Source: Linepithema humile (taxonomy: Eukaryota > Arthropoda > Insecta > Hymenoptera > Formicidae). From it: a stretch of 64,000 bases of DNA. This document shows positions 11,696 through 25,855 of this stretch, piece after piece (the first letter of the stretch is position 1; each line of letters begins with the position of its first letter). The notes under the pieces are model-generated. The model had not been told where the DNA came from, searched no databases, and saw nothing but the letters and a program-made list of their open reading frames with translations. A program made the position numbers and the translations under genes. The stretch covers positions 7,378,001 to 7,442,000 of the forward strand of contig NC_090130.1 of the NCBI RefSeq assembly GCF_040581485.1. Direction: 5' to 3'.

Positions 11696-14440
11696 CATAA
11701 GGAGGCGGGGAACTAGATGCCAGGCTTCGATTATTTAATCGATTCAGAATATTCAGGGGCCCCCGGGAATTCCTTTTTGTTTAACTTCCTGCAGATATTC
11801 GCCGGTGGGACCATCGCCTTCGTGTCGTACGCACGTATACGATGTTCCGCATATACACGCATACACGCATACGTGCTATTTGGCCCTGTCTGACGAAAGG
11901 GAAGCAGAATCAACGAACAACACGTTGTTGTCACGGGACAACGACAGAGGAAACGACGTGTCACTCGAATAAATAGTTATTCGACTACGATGATGAGCGT
12001 GATGGACCGATCAAAGGCAGAGTCGGTTTCTTCGGCCTCTGTATTCGAAGTCGATCGACTTTACAATTCATGATTACTTCAAAAATAATGAATGCAACTG
12101 TAATCCGACTCCCGATATTACTTCACTTGTATTAATTGTGTATTATAAAATAACATTCTCTCCCTTCTTCTTCGATTTCTACAATCTTCTTCGATAATAC
12201 AAGAATTAAAAATAAAAAAATATGTATACAAATATAATAATTATTCACGTCATACATGTGGACAATTGCAAATTAAAGTATTTTTTGTGCAGAAATTGCA
12301 CATCACTCGAGCGACATTTTAAAGTCGCTTATTTTAGCTTTAATCGATAAGTATCGAACGCGAAAACGACAGTCACCGGACTCGTTTTACGTTAACCGCT
12401 TCGACAAGTCCCTATTCAACGGTTGTACGTTAAAAATGTATTACAATATAAAACGACGTGCTGCCATTATGAAGCGAGATCGCGCGTCTTAACGTCAGGA
12501 CGGCGCGCAACGAACGTCGATGCTCGAAGGCGACGCGAGTGATTTCAAGAGCGGAGGGATTCGAGATAGGATTGTCTGCACCATCGGCTAGGAATCCCAT
12601 CAAGTATCGTCGTTACCCCCATGGCGGAGTGCACGGGCGGCAGGAGGCTCGAGCTAGTTAGAGTTTATAATAAGGATCGGCTGTCCTATATAACACGCTG
12701 CCGGGCCTATCATCTATTTATCGAGTGAAAATGTCTTCGGCTCAAATCCCCGTGAAATACGGCCTGCTGCCTTCCCCCATTCTCCAATCTTCGATCGGCC
12801 ATTGTTTGTCGTCTACACGCTGCTTCGTAAACTGTGAAAATCGAACGAAATCGTCTGTAAGGAGGATGGAACGAGCTTCTTTCAAACCTCATTCAGATAA
12901 GAAAAGCCAAAAATTATATTTTTCATTACGAGTTTGCTCATCCTTTCAGATTTCGTAAAATAAGCGGTAAATAATTTAAAAAAAATTATTATATTTTCGT
13001 AAGTTAACTGAGAAGAAAAAATTAGCGTGTAAAATTATTCCAGAATTCTTTAACGCGGACCTTTACTTGCTCAACTACTCGAAATTATCGTCGATACATT
13101 AGGGCTTTAGTCATCCTTCTATTTACGTGGAAATCCCATCGACGCCATCGAAAATTACAGTGTTTGGTCCAAACAAGAGATTTAACAAGCCCAAAATTAC
13201 AAGTCACTCGGTAGATATGATCTGAATTAGTCGAGACGCTTGGGACAGAATAATCCAAAAAATAATCACTCATATTCTCCGGTTAATCACGCGGTAAACT
13301 CACACAATCGCAATAATTGTTAAAATATTGTAACTTTCACAACTGATAATCATTCGGAGAACCTGAATCGAGTGCTTATAGAATCCTCCACCCTCTTCTA
13401 CTGCGTCTTTCGAGGATCACGGTTAGAACTGACAATCCGTACGTATGTACGCAACGCGCGACGAGAATTTATCACGCGTGACATAACTCCGAAGCCGGCG
13501 TGCAGCGACACGGCGAGGAAGAGAGGTCGGCAGAGGGTGGCTCAAGGTGCATCCGCTTGGAAATTAAAAATGTCGCACAAAGAGCGCTCGCTGGGCTCGC
13601 GCGGCTACCGTTGACTGGAATGCAGTTGCGCATGCAACGGCGGCCCTCTCCTCCTGTGCCGCCTCCGCCGACGATCCTTTATGTAAGAGTTAACGATTTC
13701 GCGTGAGCGATTACGATCCTCTCGTTCGCTCGTTCGACACCAGGAATTGAGAAGGTGGAAACGCCGCGCCGGTAAGTCATCGTGCCGTCGAAGACGCAAG
13801 GCGGGATTTATTCGATAAAAAAATATCAGCGGTCCCTTTGCGAACACTTCCGCGACAATGAGTCGTAACCCCCCGGCGAAAATCCGCGCTGCTCGCGGTG
13901 AAGTGGCGCATCTTGAAACAAAATCGTTAGCGCGCGCTGCACTTTCGTCTGTGAAAACTTTAAATGTAATGCCACTAAGATTTTCTCACACCTTTTTACA
14001 ATCTTCATATAACGTAACAATGTATTATGAATAATGTTATTATAATATCTCATTTGAATATTAGTTTCTCTGCGCAGACATGTAACTGCACTGAAATAAC
14101 TTTTGCTAAAATTGATTAATTTCTTAAAAATTCAGTTCTATTAATTCACGTTATGAGTCCATATAATTGCGCTCTTATTGCTGTTTTATAAGAGGCAGTA
14201 ATTGCAACATGTGAGAAACCGTGGGTGGGCCTGCGCGCGGTCATACCAAAATAAAATCGAGACGCCGCCTTTTTGCAACAGCAGATCGCAGCTTCTCTCG
14301 AGGGAAGGCGTCATCGGACCACACCGAGTTTCGACGTGTCACCCGGGATGAAAGAAAATGGCTGACGATCATTAGCGACGGTGACTCGCCATCGGTGGAT
14401 GGTCCTCGTTAAACACTCGACTCGCTTTTGACGTATCCAT
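11687..14440. other. gene-less stretch
   Basis: Alternating AT-rich parts (12080-12340, 12960-13080, 14030-14200) and CpG-rich parts (12470-12720, 13430-13920). A TATA-like CTATATAAC near 12688 has no clear initiator or downstream frame. ATACACGC is repeated in tandem at 11853-11873. No gene is recognised. Confidence 0.5.
11853..11873. repeat. 8-mer tandem repeat (ATACACGC)2.6
   Basis: Two perfect units and a partial third, within purine/pyrimidine-alternating DNA. Confidence 0.85.
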
Positions 14441-17400
14441 AATCACCGATAAGAACTTGTCGGACTTCCTCCCCCTCTGCTTCCCCCTCTGCCTTCCCCT
14501 TTCCCCCCCTCCCTCTCGTCCTCTCTTTCTCTCGCTTGTGCGCCGCCCTTTTCCTCATTCTCGAGTGCGCTGCCAACATTCACATCCGTGCGCCATCCGT
14601 GCGACGACTTGGAAATCCAGGTGGTGACACCGCGTCTCATAAAGAGAGCGAGATGAACGTATGCCGCAGTGTCGAGTATATAAATAATCCGAGACAAATT
14701 ACTCTTAAGTCATGTTATCGGCAAGCGCGAAGTTGTAAAAAAAAAAAATGCGCGCCGTACCTGCGGATTGCTACTATATGCAGACTCATCGTGTTAGGTC
14801 GCTGAGTTCCTCTGAGCAAAGGAGGAAGCTAATTAGATGCCTCCAAATCGAGCGCTAAAGATCGTTAATTGCACGCGGAGAAATCAGGTATATTAACAAT
14901 AACGGAATTAAAACTTGTTAAATAATCAATTATTGATTCGGCAAATATCTATATCTTTTCCGTTTTAACGGCAAAACTAAACACATTCGCCCGCATCGGT
15001 TAACAATAGTGACGATTCATACGCGTTTATCGCATTCTCCGGAATTACTTTCGACGGATGTTTCTCATCTGTACAGACACGCTCATTTAACGCTCGACCG
15101 GATACTAGAAAAGTTACACTCTAAACTCTGTCTTCGATAAATCTCATTACGCGTACCCGTTTCAAACCCTAGATTGCATATACTTTCCGTCTCTCTCCCT
15201 CTTCTTCCGCGCTCTCTTCTTCCAGCCCGCTTTTTTATCTCACTTGCTGAACATGTCAATTTCGGGAAACTTCCCCGCATGATGAACAACGGCAGGTTTC
15301 GAAGGAACACGATGGAATCTTCATGGAATTTTCGCTTAACGGCACCCAAGTGGATTAAAAGCTGATCAAAGTTTGCGAACGGTCGTTTCAATATCGCGGG
15401 GGTATCAAACGCGAAAACAAGGGACACGTAAAATATTCTTCGTCGCCGTATAAGATGCAATCAGGCTGGTGTTAACAGATTATTGTGTTTCTCATATAAG
15501 AAACTTGCTAGATGATACAAAAGACTGATGCGTGAATTGCGACAATCTGTAGCAAGAAAACTTTCTCAACAAAACTTTCATCAATATCGTCAAAGTTTTC
15601 TACGTATTGTTCTGACAAATATTCCAATGTAACATCGTTCACATAAAAAATAATTCCGATACTGGCAAGTGAAAAATAAAATAAATTGTAATTAAATAAA
15701 ATGTACAATAACAGAAATGGAAAAATTGAAAATTTGAAAAAATATTATAACTTCAACAGTTTTATTTTATATTTGCATATATTATTATTCTTTAATGGAG
15801 ATAATTTTGAACATTATATGTAAATGCGCGGTTAATAACTGCAGTTGTTTAATTTATTATCTGTTTTGCATAAATTGTTACATCAGTCATTTATTCGTCA
15901 AAATGTTAAAGTTTTCGAAATTCAAAATTTTTATGCAATATTTATTTTAAAAAATAAATACTCGCTGACAATTTTTATTAGATCATAAAACATGGATATC
16001 TTTTCACTTAATTAGAACCAATTAATTACCGAGACGCAGTAGAAGCGCAACATAGATGACTAACGTGACTATTGGGTATAAATATAGTACGTTGACCAGC
16101 GGGAATTGCAAAGCTACCTACGCTCATTAATTACCGCACTGATGACATTTCACGATTACACGGATTAATTAAAAACTCATATAACCAATAATGCGACAAA
16201 GGTTTATCGAAGCACGAAACTCATTGCTCCGTAATTTCGCCAGAGCTACATTATTATGCCATCATTAGCTAAACATAATTATGTTTCTTGCTTAATGCAA
16301 ATTACTTTGCCCGAGATTGATAATTACACATTATATTACGAAACATTTGTGTTTATTCTCCGCGTTTACGTTATTATGCTCTTTGACTACGTTTACCGAT
16401 GTACACAATCATCTGCTCGCGCAATTTGTATACTCGAGAATAATTACAAACCTGCCAATGGGCGATACGCAGAGCGCAGAAAAGCGGAGAAAGGAAAAAG
16501 AAGGCGACATCCGAGAACATATGCATTCGCATACTTATCGGAACGCCAAGCGGCAACTATTACAACGTCATTACGACAAGGAAAGACCGTCTTCGTACGA
16601 TCCCCGAGGCCGAATCGAATCAAAAGCTCATTCGCGCGCGCTTGTGTGGCTCCAGTTAAAAACAGCAAGCTATTAATATTAATACGCGTATCCAAAACAA
16701 AAAAGGAAGCAATTGTAACGAGGCCCGCCGGCTCCGTCGTTGTGCTACGTCAATCTAAAAGGTTTCAAGTCCCCTGCACGTTATTTTCCTGAATAGAGAT
16801 TTTGCAGATATCGCTATTAAGTTCTAGTAAATTGATTTGCAAAGATTAATCTTCCCTTAGTATGCATATCTAATATCAGAGAATCTGAAGGTATAACTTT
16901 AATCTGATCGGTCTGTATCGTAGTAATAAATTATATTCGTCAAAACTTATTGATTTTCTCTTTCTTTCTTTAGATTAATAATCAAATTAAATAATTAAAT
17001 AAATAATCGTTTGTCAAAGACATCGATTAAAATCAAAAAAGTCCGTGAGATAAAAAGTGTGACTTTCTCATTTCTTCGAATAAACTGATCGGTTGAATAA
17101 TCATTGAAGTCAATAACATCTGTGTTTATAGTGAAAACGTGAACCCGAATCAAGGACAAAAGATAATTTATTACGTGCTCATCCCAGCGGCAAACATTAT
17201 CCGCTCGAATGAGCTAAACCAACGCAGCTGGACGACGATCTGGATCGATTCTCGCCAACGATCTTCGTCCTCCGATTCTTCCAAGATGTGCGCGTGCAGG
17301 GCTCAAGGTTTCTTACGTAAGCCTACAATATTCCCATGCACCCTTTGACGGGTCGATCGCGCAATGCATTGTCCAAAGGCTTTATCGAAGTGGAGAGGAC

Positions 17401-19245
17401 ACAAGGGCGCAGAGGGAGGCACCCAACTGAGAATAGGGAATCAAGATCCCTCGAAAGGCGCGCCTTCAGATGTGCGTTTCCCGCACGCGAAGAAAGCAAA
17501 ACCGTAGGAGTGCACCTGCGAAGTGCTTTCAATGGGTCTTTCGTAGGAGGCTAATATTTAAATGCGCGGCGGAACGAAGAAAGACGCGGCCGATCGGACC
17601 CCCGATTTGACCCCGACATTCAAATGGGCCGATAGCCGGGTGATACGAACGATCGGGTAACCCAACGGACTCCGGTCGGATCGCATGAACTGTGAATACT
17701 ATACGCTGCTTCCTGTTACCAAGGTCAACCCGATGTTTCTACGCCGCTTGTGAAGTTTCTGTGAATCAATATTAGCCGCTTCTCCTTTTCGTTCGCCAAG
17801 TTTTTGATCGCGACTTTTTTATATCTTTAAATTAATATTCCGTCAACGATACGATATTTGCTGTAAAATACATTTTTTTCTCTCTCTATAATATTTATGA
17901 CAATATTAACAAACACATTGACGATCACCGCTTCAAGTTTTCAAAAATATCCAACAATAAACAATCGCTACATACAAATTCTAAATATATTTCTACAATA
18001 ATATTTCCACCTGCAAGCGCCTCGTTGCTTACAACTTAACTGCGACGATGTCAAAGATAGCGCGGTCCAGCGGGAGCCGCTGATCTCCACTTATACTCTC
18101 ATTAGCTGCGAGGTCAGCCGCGGCGAGCATCACCATCGGCAGCAACGGCATGCTAAACAAGCAGCGAAAGAACGAAGCAGCGATCCGGCGCAACGGCAAA
18201 GGCAGCTCCCGCGACTGATTACGTATTAATACGTTTCTCTGAATCCGGCGCTGTCAGACGGACACGGAGCGGATGGACACGAACGGCCGGGAAGGGGGAG
18301 CGAGGAGGGGGCGTCCCACTGCCCAGGGCGTCCCGCGGGACACCGGGCGTCCGGGTGCTCTGATGAGAAAAATTACCAGAAATAAAAGGAGGACCGGCAG
18401 CGCGATTATACAAAACGGATATTACAACGGACCTCGGCACTGGCTCTTATTAAACCCTCCACCTCCACCGGCGCGAGGCAGCCTTCAGATTCACGAATTC
18501 AATGGTACCCGCGCGCGCGCACCGGGCTACAGGAAATCTTCCTGAAATATTAACCCGTCCCTCTCCCCCTCGCCCCTCCCCCGTGGTCCTCTCTTTCTGC
18601 CGGATCCTCACGGCCACTGATTCCGCGGGGCTCTGTGACGACAACCCTTTTTCTATTACTTTCTTCAAGCAGAAAGTATAAGTTCGCCACGCTCGCAGCT
18701 TTGTGCCTGTTTAAAGGCGGAGTAATCCGCGCTTGGAACATCTCGCGTTACGTGTCGGTAGTGTTGGATTTTAATTATCCGGAAAGAGTCAAGAGGTATC
18801 ATTTTGAATTTTGCGTATTAATGTATGTGAGAGGAAGATCTAGAATTTTAAGTTGTAATTTTTTTAAATTTACAATTTCATCCCGATAATTATTTGATGG
18901 AGCTAAAATAATCTTGAATTTTTATCTCACGATAGCAATATATTCTAGCTTTTAAATAGTACACTAAATAAATAGTATACCAATTATACAAACTAACGCA
19001 GGCAGTAGCAATTGGTAACCGAATTTATCATTGCAATATAGCTGGCACATAACTACCGAAACAAGCAATCGGTAGCAACATGACGACGCATCTTTGATTT
19101 AACCAAAGAGTCTTGCTGAAACTCGCATCTCCGTAGTTCGCATTGAAGTGCATACCCAAGTGGATTTGCATACGAGTTCGCATCGCGGTGTTACCTGCCG
19201 TAGGAGGCCGGGCACATGTCACATTCCCATTGTCGATGTTGTCGC
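14441..19245. other. gene-less stretch with pyrimidine block and AT-rich core
   Basis: 14466-14537 is a plus-strand polypyrimidine block with a diverged CTTCCCCCTCTGC-type repeat. 15680-16020 and 16800-17130 are AT-rich. 16250-16310 contains an octamer site (ATGCAAAT at 16295) set among TAAT motifs. 17560-18600 is CpG-rich. The 178-codon frame starting at 16256 is charged and featureless, and its length is within chance expectation. I call no gene. Confidence 0.5.
16295..16302 (+). promoter_or_regulatory. octamer (POU-type) motif among TAAT sites
   Basis: TTAATGCAAATTAC contains the octamer ATGCAAAT flanked on both sides by TAAT/ATTA homeodomain-type cores, and further TAAT-type motifs lie within 40 bases. 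It looks like a homeodomain/POU binding cluster. Such sites are short, and function cannot be read from sequence. Confidence 0.25.
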
Positions 19246-19266
19246 AGAGAGAGAGAAAGTGTGCAT

Positions 19267-19303
<37 letters not shown>

Positions 19304-19328
19304 CTAAAGAGAGTGTGAGAGAGAGAGT
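19246..19328. repeat. (GA)n microsatellite, interrupted
   Basis: GA-rich tract with interruptions (AAAGTGTGCATAAGAAA, GCGAGAGCTAAAGA). The longest perfect run is about 25 bases. Confidence 0.93.
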
Positions 19329-19738
19329 GGGGAATAGTGGGGAACGAGAGAGGTAAGTACTCGTACTAAGTGCTGTTTTATTTGTGTAAGAACAACCACT
19401 TTACTAGCTCCATCCGCCCTCGGCCTACGAAGATAGACTACTCGCGCACACAAACATCCGGATTCGTAATCGCGATTCGCTCACGGAACGCTCGCGATTC
19501 CGCAAGCTTACGTGGGCGAGGATGAGGCGAGATCAGTGAGTGTGACTAAAGGAAGCCACTTCCGGTCGAGTAATTCCGTTAAGATGTTGAAGTACTTGCG
19601 TTTAACGTAACGCCCCTTCGTTCTCCGAAATCTCGCAGATGTCGCAGTTAATCTGAATCGCGCATCTTTAATTTGCAGATGTATAATTGTTGCGCGAACG
19701 TCTGCCCTCAGTGCGCCGTATCTTTGACTGGCGAGTAA
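19246..19738 (+). other. candidate two-exon transcript with 19-residue Cys-rich peptide
   Basis: The GA-rich stretch ends in GAGAG|GTAAGTACT, a near-ideal 5' splice site (19353). After 326 bases a plus-strand acceptor TTTAATTTGCAG ends at 19678 and is followed at once by ATG. The frame 19679-19738 encodes MYNCCANVCPQCAVSLTGE and stop, with four cysteines in a CC-x4-C-x2-C pattern. Splicing would place this ATG directly after a (GA)n-containing leader, a layout often seen in insect 5' UTRs. I do not recognise the peptide. Either splice site alone is expected many times by chance in 64 kb, so the support is the coincidence of strong donor, short intron, acceptor and cysteine-patterned start. 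Confidence 0.15.
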
Positions 19739-22700
19739 AAATTTAAATCTTAAACTAACGTAAGATTCAAATTGTCACTAGTGCAATTTTACTGTCGACT
19801 CAAGAAAATTATTTTTCTGTCTCTCATTAGTGCAAATTTAAAATTCGATATAAAATATGACGAATAAAGTTCTAATAGACTAGCTGTGTTATATTGCAAT
19901 ACAACAATAAATACAATAAACAGGTGAATTTCAATTCTACGTATTTGCAAACAGATTAATGCTGTGGATGCCATAGCGAGCTTCGCTGTGATCTTATCAT
20001 CAAGAATCAGAGCGAAGTTATCGCCAGTTAACAAACGTCTTCGTTATTGCTTCAAACGGTAAAGAGAAGCCCTGTGCTGGCATTAGCCAGATACTCTCTC
20101 ACGGATCTGCGGAGTACTGGTCCTCCGCTTTGATCTTGGTCAACAGCGAAACTTTAGACCTCTCGGTCGTGCGCGCACGCCAGTCAATCGAAAGCAATCT
20201 GTCCGATTATCGCGGCTCGATTCGGCACGTTGTGAATTATCTGACCGTGCGAACGATTGTCCGCGCTGGCGCGATTCTGGCCGAAGCTGATCCACAAGTG
20301 TTTCGTCGAACTTGTCGCGGATCGAGACAATAGATCTCCCAAGCACGACTGCACGGTACAAGTCGGTTCGCAGGCAAAAGGAAGACCAACTAGGCGCTCT
20401 GTGTGATACCTCGGCTGATGTCCAAAGGTGCTTCCCTCACACTCGACACTGGATGCGCCTTAGTCTTAGCAAATTGTACAATAACAATCCTAGTAGTAGC
20501 TGCCGGTGCTCCTTCCCGTCGTCCTAGGTACACCCTCGCTACACCGAGTGTCTTCAAACCCTACTTCCACTCCCCGCGTCCCCCTCTCCGCCCCTCCCCC
20601 CTCCGCGCACCAGTGTTGTGTACATTAGCGGATGCTCTGAAGGCAAGACAAACGGAATATTACACAAATACCCGCCCCTCAAACCCCGTCTTCCGTAACT
20701 ACCAAACCACCCTTCCTTCTTCTCGCTCTAACTCTCACTCTAACCTGCGATCTTCCGACAGGAGACATTCTGCTTTGCGAGCGTTTCATCTTGCGGAAAG
20801 ATAAATGCAGATAGATGGATAAAGAGAGGTGAGGGGAAAAGTCAAGTGTGCAGAAGTGGACATCACCCGGAAAGTATTTAGAGTTCTGTCAATTTAGAGG
20901 CGGTTGAGATACTCCTTTCTTATTGCTTAATCTAATTCGAGATTATAATGATGAAAGTACGGTATTACGCTACGATGTCTGTGTGTTTGCGGAACGATTA
21001 CGTTGATCACAATTCACCGCTGCTGAACAGCACAATTGTAAATTATTTTAAATATTATATATTTTTAGAAAAAGATACTGATATATGTAAGATTACGTGA
21101 AAGCGACACTCGCCAATTTATAACATCAATAATAATCAGAACCGCAGTTGAATAAGTTATTCCCGAAACACGTTTAAATTCAGAAATAGTTAAAAATGAT
21201 CAGGAGTTTCTCATTATTATGATTATTATTCGTCGACGACGCAAGACGACGAAAGAACGCCGTGGGCCGATTCCTTGACCACCCGAGTACGAAGAAGCGG
21301 GGCGCTTCGTAAATGCATAAAACGCGATATGAAATGCACGAGTTCGGACGTTTTGGCATCCGGACAAGCAGACAATCAACTCATCGAGGCGTGTGGATGC
21401 ATTTTTATTATATATTATAGACTGCCCGATGCCTTCCTCCATATCGTACGTCACTCATAATGTCAGTCGCTAACGTACCGTCTCGAACGTATTTTACGTA
21501 CCGGGTGCTCCGAAAGCGATCTATTAGCTTAGACTCTAGAAGCTCTTGTTCTTCGAATTTATGAACAATTTCCCCTTAAAAAACAAACGTAATATTAACT
21601 AACATCGCCGCGATGTTGGGCGATAAATTACTAATTATTCCTCGAATTGCTTCGTTTTCAGCAAAATCCATTAATACGTTTTATATATAAAATGAATTTT
21701 AACAAGAACGGATGACGCGATAATATTAAGAAACTGATGTAGTGTGTTTTTTTAATGAATTTGATATACTCGTGCCAGATTGTTTCAGTGTACACTGTGT
21801 AATTTAACGGCTCAAAGCTGTAACACCTGCTGATGTAATTATCGCACCAGAACACTGTATTCAAAAATTACATAACACGATGGTGTCAAGAGATATTGAC
21901 ACGCGGTTCGTGACATTTAACGGACTTGAACGGCTTTTTCTTCCATTCGACTTCAATGTATTATTCTCTCAAGGATATTTCAGCATTCGCGCGAATTGAT
22001 ATTTCGTTAATGAGTAATTCTATTCACAGTTTGACACCCAGTATAGATTTCGGATATAGGTGTATATCGGGCCGTATCTGCTTGTATCAGCCATACACAT
22101 AATTACCATCTGATAGAGTCTGTTGTCTGTCGGGAGGTTGATTTCATACTTGTTCTTATTGCCGACCCGTCAAAGGTATCCCCATGGTGGTAGGACGGCC
22201 GATCTCGGATGGGGGCCTTAGGGCCGCATAGACCCCTTCCCTCGTCTCGACCAATCACTGACCCTTGGTCTGCCGTACCGCCGAGAAAACGCACGAGAAA
22301 AAGAAGCATGATTAGACCTGCTGCAGGACGATGCATCGACCAGTTCGAGAGTGTCGGGCCGCTTCGATGGCCGCCGATCGAAGTTCGATCATTGGCCGAC
22401 GTGGTCAGCCATTTCGTATAATCTGCATACATGCTTTTTCGTAAATAAGATTCAAAGATGAAAGTTTTCGTTTTATAATTGCGTTGAAAGTTTTCTACTA
22501 ATTTTTATAGATATTTATATATATTGTTTGAAAAGTTATATCTCGTTTATAGAATTTGCATTTGATTAATTCTGTAATTAATTTTAGAAGCAAGAAACAT
22601 TTCTATGTAAATATTGACAATAGTTTGCAAGATGTTTAAAGCTGCGCTGTCAGCAAAATTTCGAAATTTCCCATCGATGAACATGTTCCTTACAAATGTC

Positions 22701-25700
22701 TCATCTAATTGCGCGAAGCGTCATGTTCGCCCTGAGAAATTAATATAGCATGAACGTTTGCAACAAATAGTATTGTCCTCGACTCTTGCAATTCCCACGG
22801 ATGCGGACGACGCTTGAAAGACGCGCTTTCGGATCGCCGATGCAATGCAATCAACGCAACACCTGTCGAAAATGCAGATTTACAGTGCAGCTGCTTCCGC
22901 CGGTGCGCAAGCAATAATTCCGCCGAGACGAAGGACTCGTCCACACAATTTCGTGGTTTCTTCCATTCCTCGTGGCTGTCTTGCTCGCGCCGAAGGAGCC
23001 CGGCCCTTGCCGCGCGCATCCTCTCGCTCGCGCTTCGGACGATGCCTCGCATTGTTTCATTAGGCCACGTCAAAATATTAGGGCTGCAACTCGTTCCTGC
23101 CCTCTCCGATACACGTTACTGAAACCTCCCACAGCCCAAGGCCCTTAGACGTTAATGCTGCATGGATGGCGGGCTGACTTGCGTATAATTACCGCATTCG
23201 GCCATTTATACCAGGTGGCTGCTAAATCCAGAGCGCAGCGCGCGGGTCTCGCTTCTACGCCATCCATCCGTGATGGCCAGCGATCATGCGGGACTGTCAG
23301 TCGCTAATTCATTAATTAATACGCCGCGCTTGTAACATGTTTCTAATAGAATTACGCTTATTACTGCCATTATTATAAGGATACATTTAATTATAAAAGT
23401 TCTCTTTACTTCACTCTTGAAAAATGTCTCATGCCGCATATTCATGCTTTCTTCATTACAAATATTTCATTCATGAGCGTTATTTATATGAACTCTTTTT
23501 TTTCTTTTCTTCTGTCACTCGTTGAGATTCACCCGATTTTATTCGGTTAATAATAAAGTGTTTCGTGCGTGTAGAATTGCATCGTGCCAAACAAACGTTC
23601 AATAAACACCTATGCGCGAGGGGAATAACCTGAGGCGCACAAAGACGTGTCACATGCTCGTGCTTTTTTGTTACGATTTCGTCACGCCATTCATCGCGCC
23701 GTATGCGTTTCGGTAGGAGCCATTCTCCCACGCAGAACAGCCATCGAACCCGCTTCTTTCATCTTTCCTTCTTCATCCAGATAAGTATCTCGAGTGAGCG
23801 AGTTCACCGGTTATGTCAGACGACGCTGGAAGATCGAAATTTATTTCAAATCCGCCATGTGGAAAGCGTCTTTCTGTCGAATACTTCACGCTTCGGATTC
23901 ACTTGACCGACTTTTCACGCTGTCGTAACTCCGATTTTCTTGACGCGCAAAAGACCGCATGTTGCACCCCATATGTGACTTGTATCGCAGACTTACTGTT
24001 GTGAAATACTAAATGCCACAATGTATACGAGTATAATATGTATATTGTTTCGCATGGAATATTTAATATAATCAGAGAAGTACAAAAAATAAAAGTTATA
24101 GCGAAAATTGAAAGTCTCAATAAAAATTAAAATATAAATTTTAAAACAGATACAAAGAGGAAAGCAATTACTTGCTAATATAATTTTATAAAATATGCAA
24201 ATAAAATAACAAAAAAGAATAGGTTTAAAATATCTGCGACTAATAAGCCGATAAAATATAGCTGTGTGCCGCATAATCTCCGCGTCAAAACGTAATGAAT
24301 GAATTACATCCGGCACGATTAAAGTAAAGAGAGCACTGCATTGACTTTGCTCAGGCACGCCCTTCCTCATTTCCTCTGCCGCATTGTAATTCATCGTAAC
24401 GCACGATGCAATTGGAGATCTCTGCGGGAAGGAAGGTGGGCCGGCATCGTAAGTGCAAACGAATCAATCTCACGAAATGGTCGATTTTAAATGAGTTCTC
24501 TCTCGAGAACGAAAGCGTCACCTGTCACTCCATAAGCATCGCGGCGGACTATTGTCGCGCACGTCCGGTCGCATATGGGCGCCCTATTGTGCGAGACTTA
24601 TATTTATTCATTAACAATTATCGGGTACGAGCGGTAGCGGACTGAGTTTTGTTCGGCTGATCGAAGATACATGTTAGCGGCAGTTGCTATTTCACGCTGC
24701 ATAAAAATTGATGCGCCTTCAATGGATAACTAATATTTCTTTTAAAATGTAATTGGGAATTATATCTTCCCATATTCTGTTTCAAAAATGTCTTTTCTAA
24801 CGAATTTTAATATGTAAAATTAACTTTATATTTAGCAAAATTTCTAATTTTGTCCTAATTTTCTTTATTTCGAAATATATTAAATTGATGTAATCAAAAT
24901 TGTAGTATTTTAATTTGTATCTTCGCATTTTCTGTGCTTAAACGCCATAATAAAGTGAAACTAAACGTAAAAATTAACGAAAACTTTTCACAACAGCGTG
25001 ATTTGTGAAGACGCAACAAAAAAAACCTCTCACAAAAGAGTCACCCTCGAATCTCCCCGGAGAGTATCAATCGAGGATCGAGTCTTTGGAAGATTAGTTT
25101 TATAGACGACTCTTTCCTGATCTGTCCTTTCACGGATGGCTTACCCGAAGATACGGAGAAATCGTATATTGCACACCCACTCCTTTCATCGCGTAATCTC
25201 GACGGAGAATACTTTGGTTTTGTGTCCTCCACTTGACGAGGTTAATCATCACGTTGATAAAAGATAGAATGTTTCGGATAAAGCGTATAAAACATCTCGT
25301 GACAAATGTAATAACGACGGCAATGCAGACCATCATATTCATGTTAATAAGAAAATTATTTTACCAAAAATTTATATTCGTAAATACAAGCACATTTTTA
25401 TAAAAAAAAAAATTAATACCATATCGATCTGATGTAATATCCTCCGAAGAGGCAACCCGATATGCTGATAAGCGTTGCACGCTAGACAGCCCCACTCGAT
25501 GCATCCAACTAATGATCGCATACTTGCAGCACGCTTACGGTAGCGCGTTACTTGCCGATCGGCGAGCGGGAAAGTCCGCGTCGTCCTTCCATTATCTGGA
25601 TTAATGGCTAAACACGCACAAGAGTTTCGCCGACGGAATCGTTCGGGGCTGCACCTCGTCTCGCCGACGGCTGCCGATCAATTAACTAATGATCGCTAAT

Positions 25701-25788
25701 TAACGCTCCCCCGGGACAGTAATACCCGATAATACCCAGTGGGCCGACGTACGGTGGTATTACCTTACGTTAACCCGTCGGTCGGAGA
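19739..25788. other. gene-less stretch
   Basis: CpG-rich parts (20100-20800, 22140-22420, 22790-23330) alternate with AT-rich parts (21040-21180, 22430-22640, 24010-24260, 24720-25020). 20560-20620 is a pyrimidine-rich block. A perfect inverted repeat, GTGTCAA...TTGACAC, lies at about 21883-21902. Octamer motifs occur at 22554 and 24195. No gene or RNA is recognised. Confidence 0.5.
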
Positions 25789-25818
25789 CAAGAGAGAGAG
25801 AGAAAGAGAGAGAGAGGG

Positions 25819-25853
<35 letters not shown>

Positions 25854-25855
25854 GA
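25789..25855. repeat. (GA)n microsatellite, interrupted
   Basis: About 67 bases of GA repeat with AAAG and GGGG interruptions. Confidence 0.95.

Noticed and set aside
16256..16792. 178-codon open frame, the longest in the window
   Set aside because: Its length is about what chance predicts for 64 kb in six frames. No domain, signal or compositional pattern is visible, and it overlaps other equally open frames.
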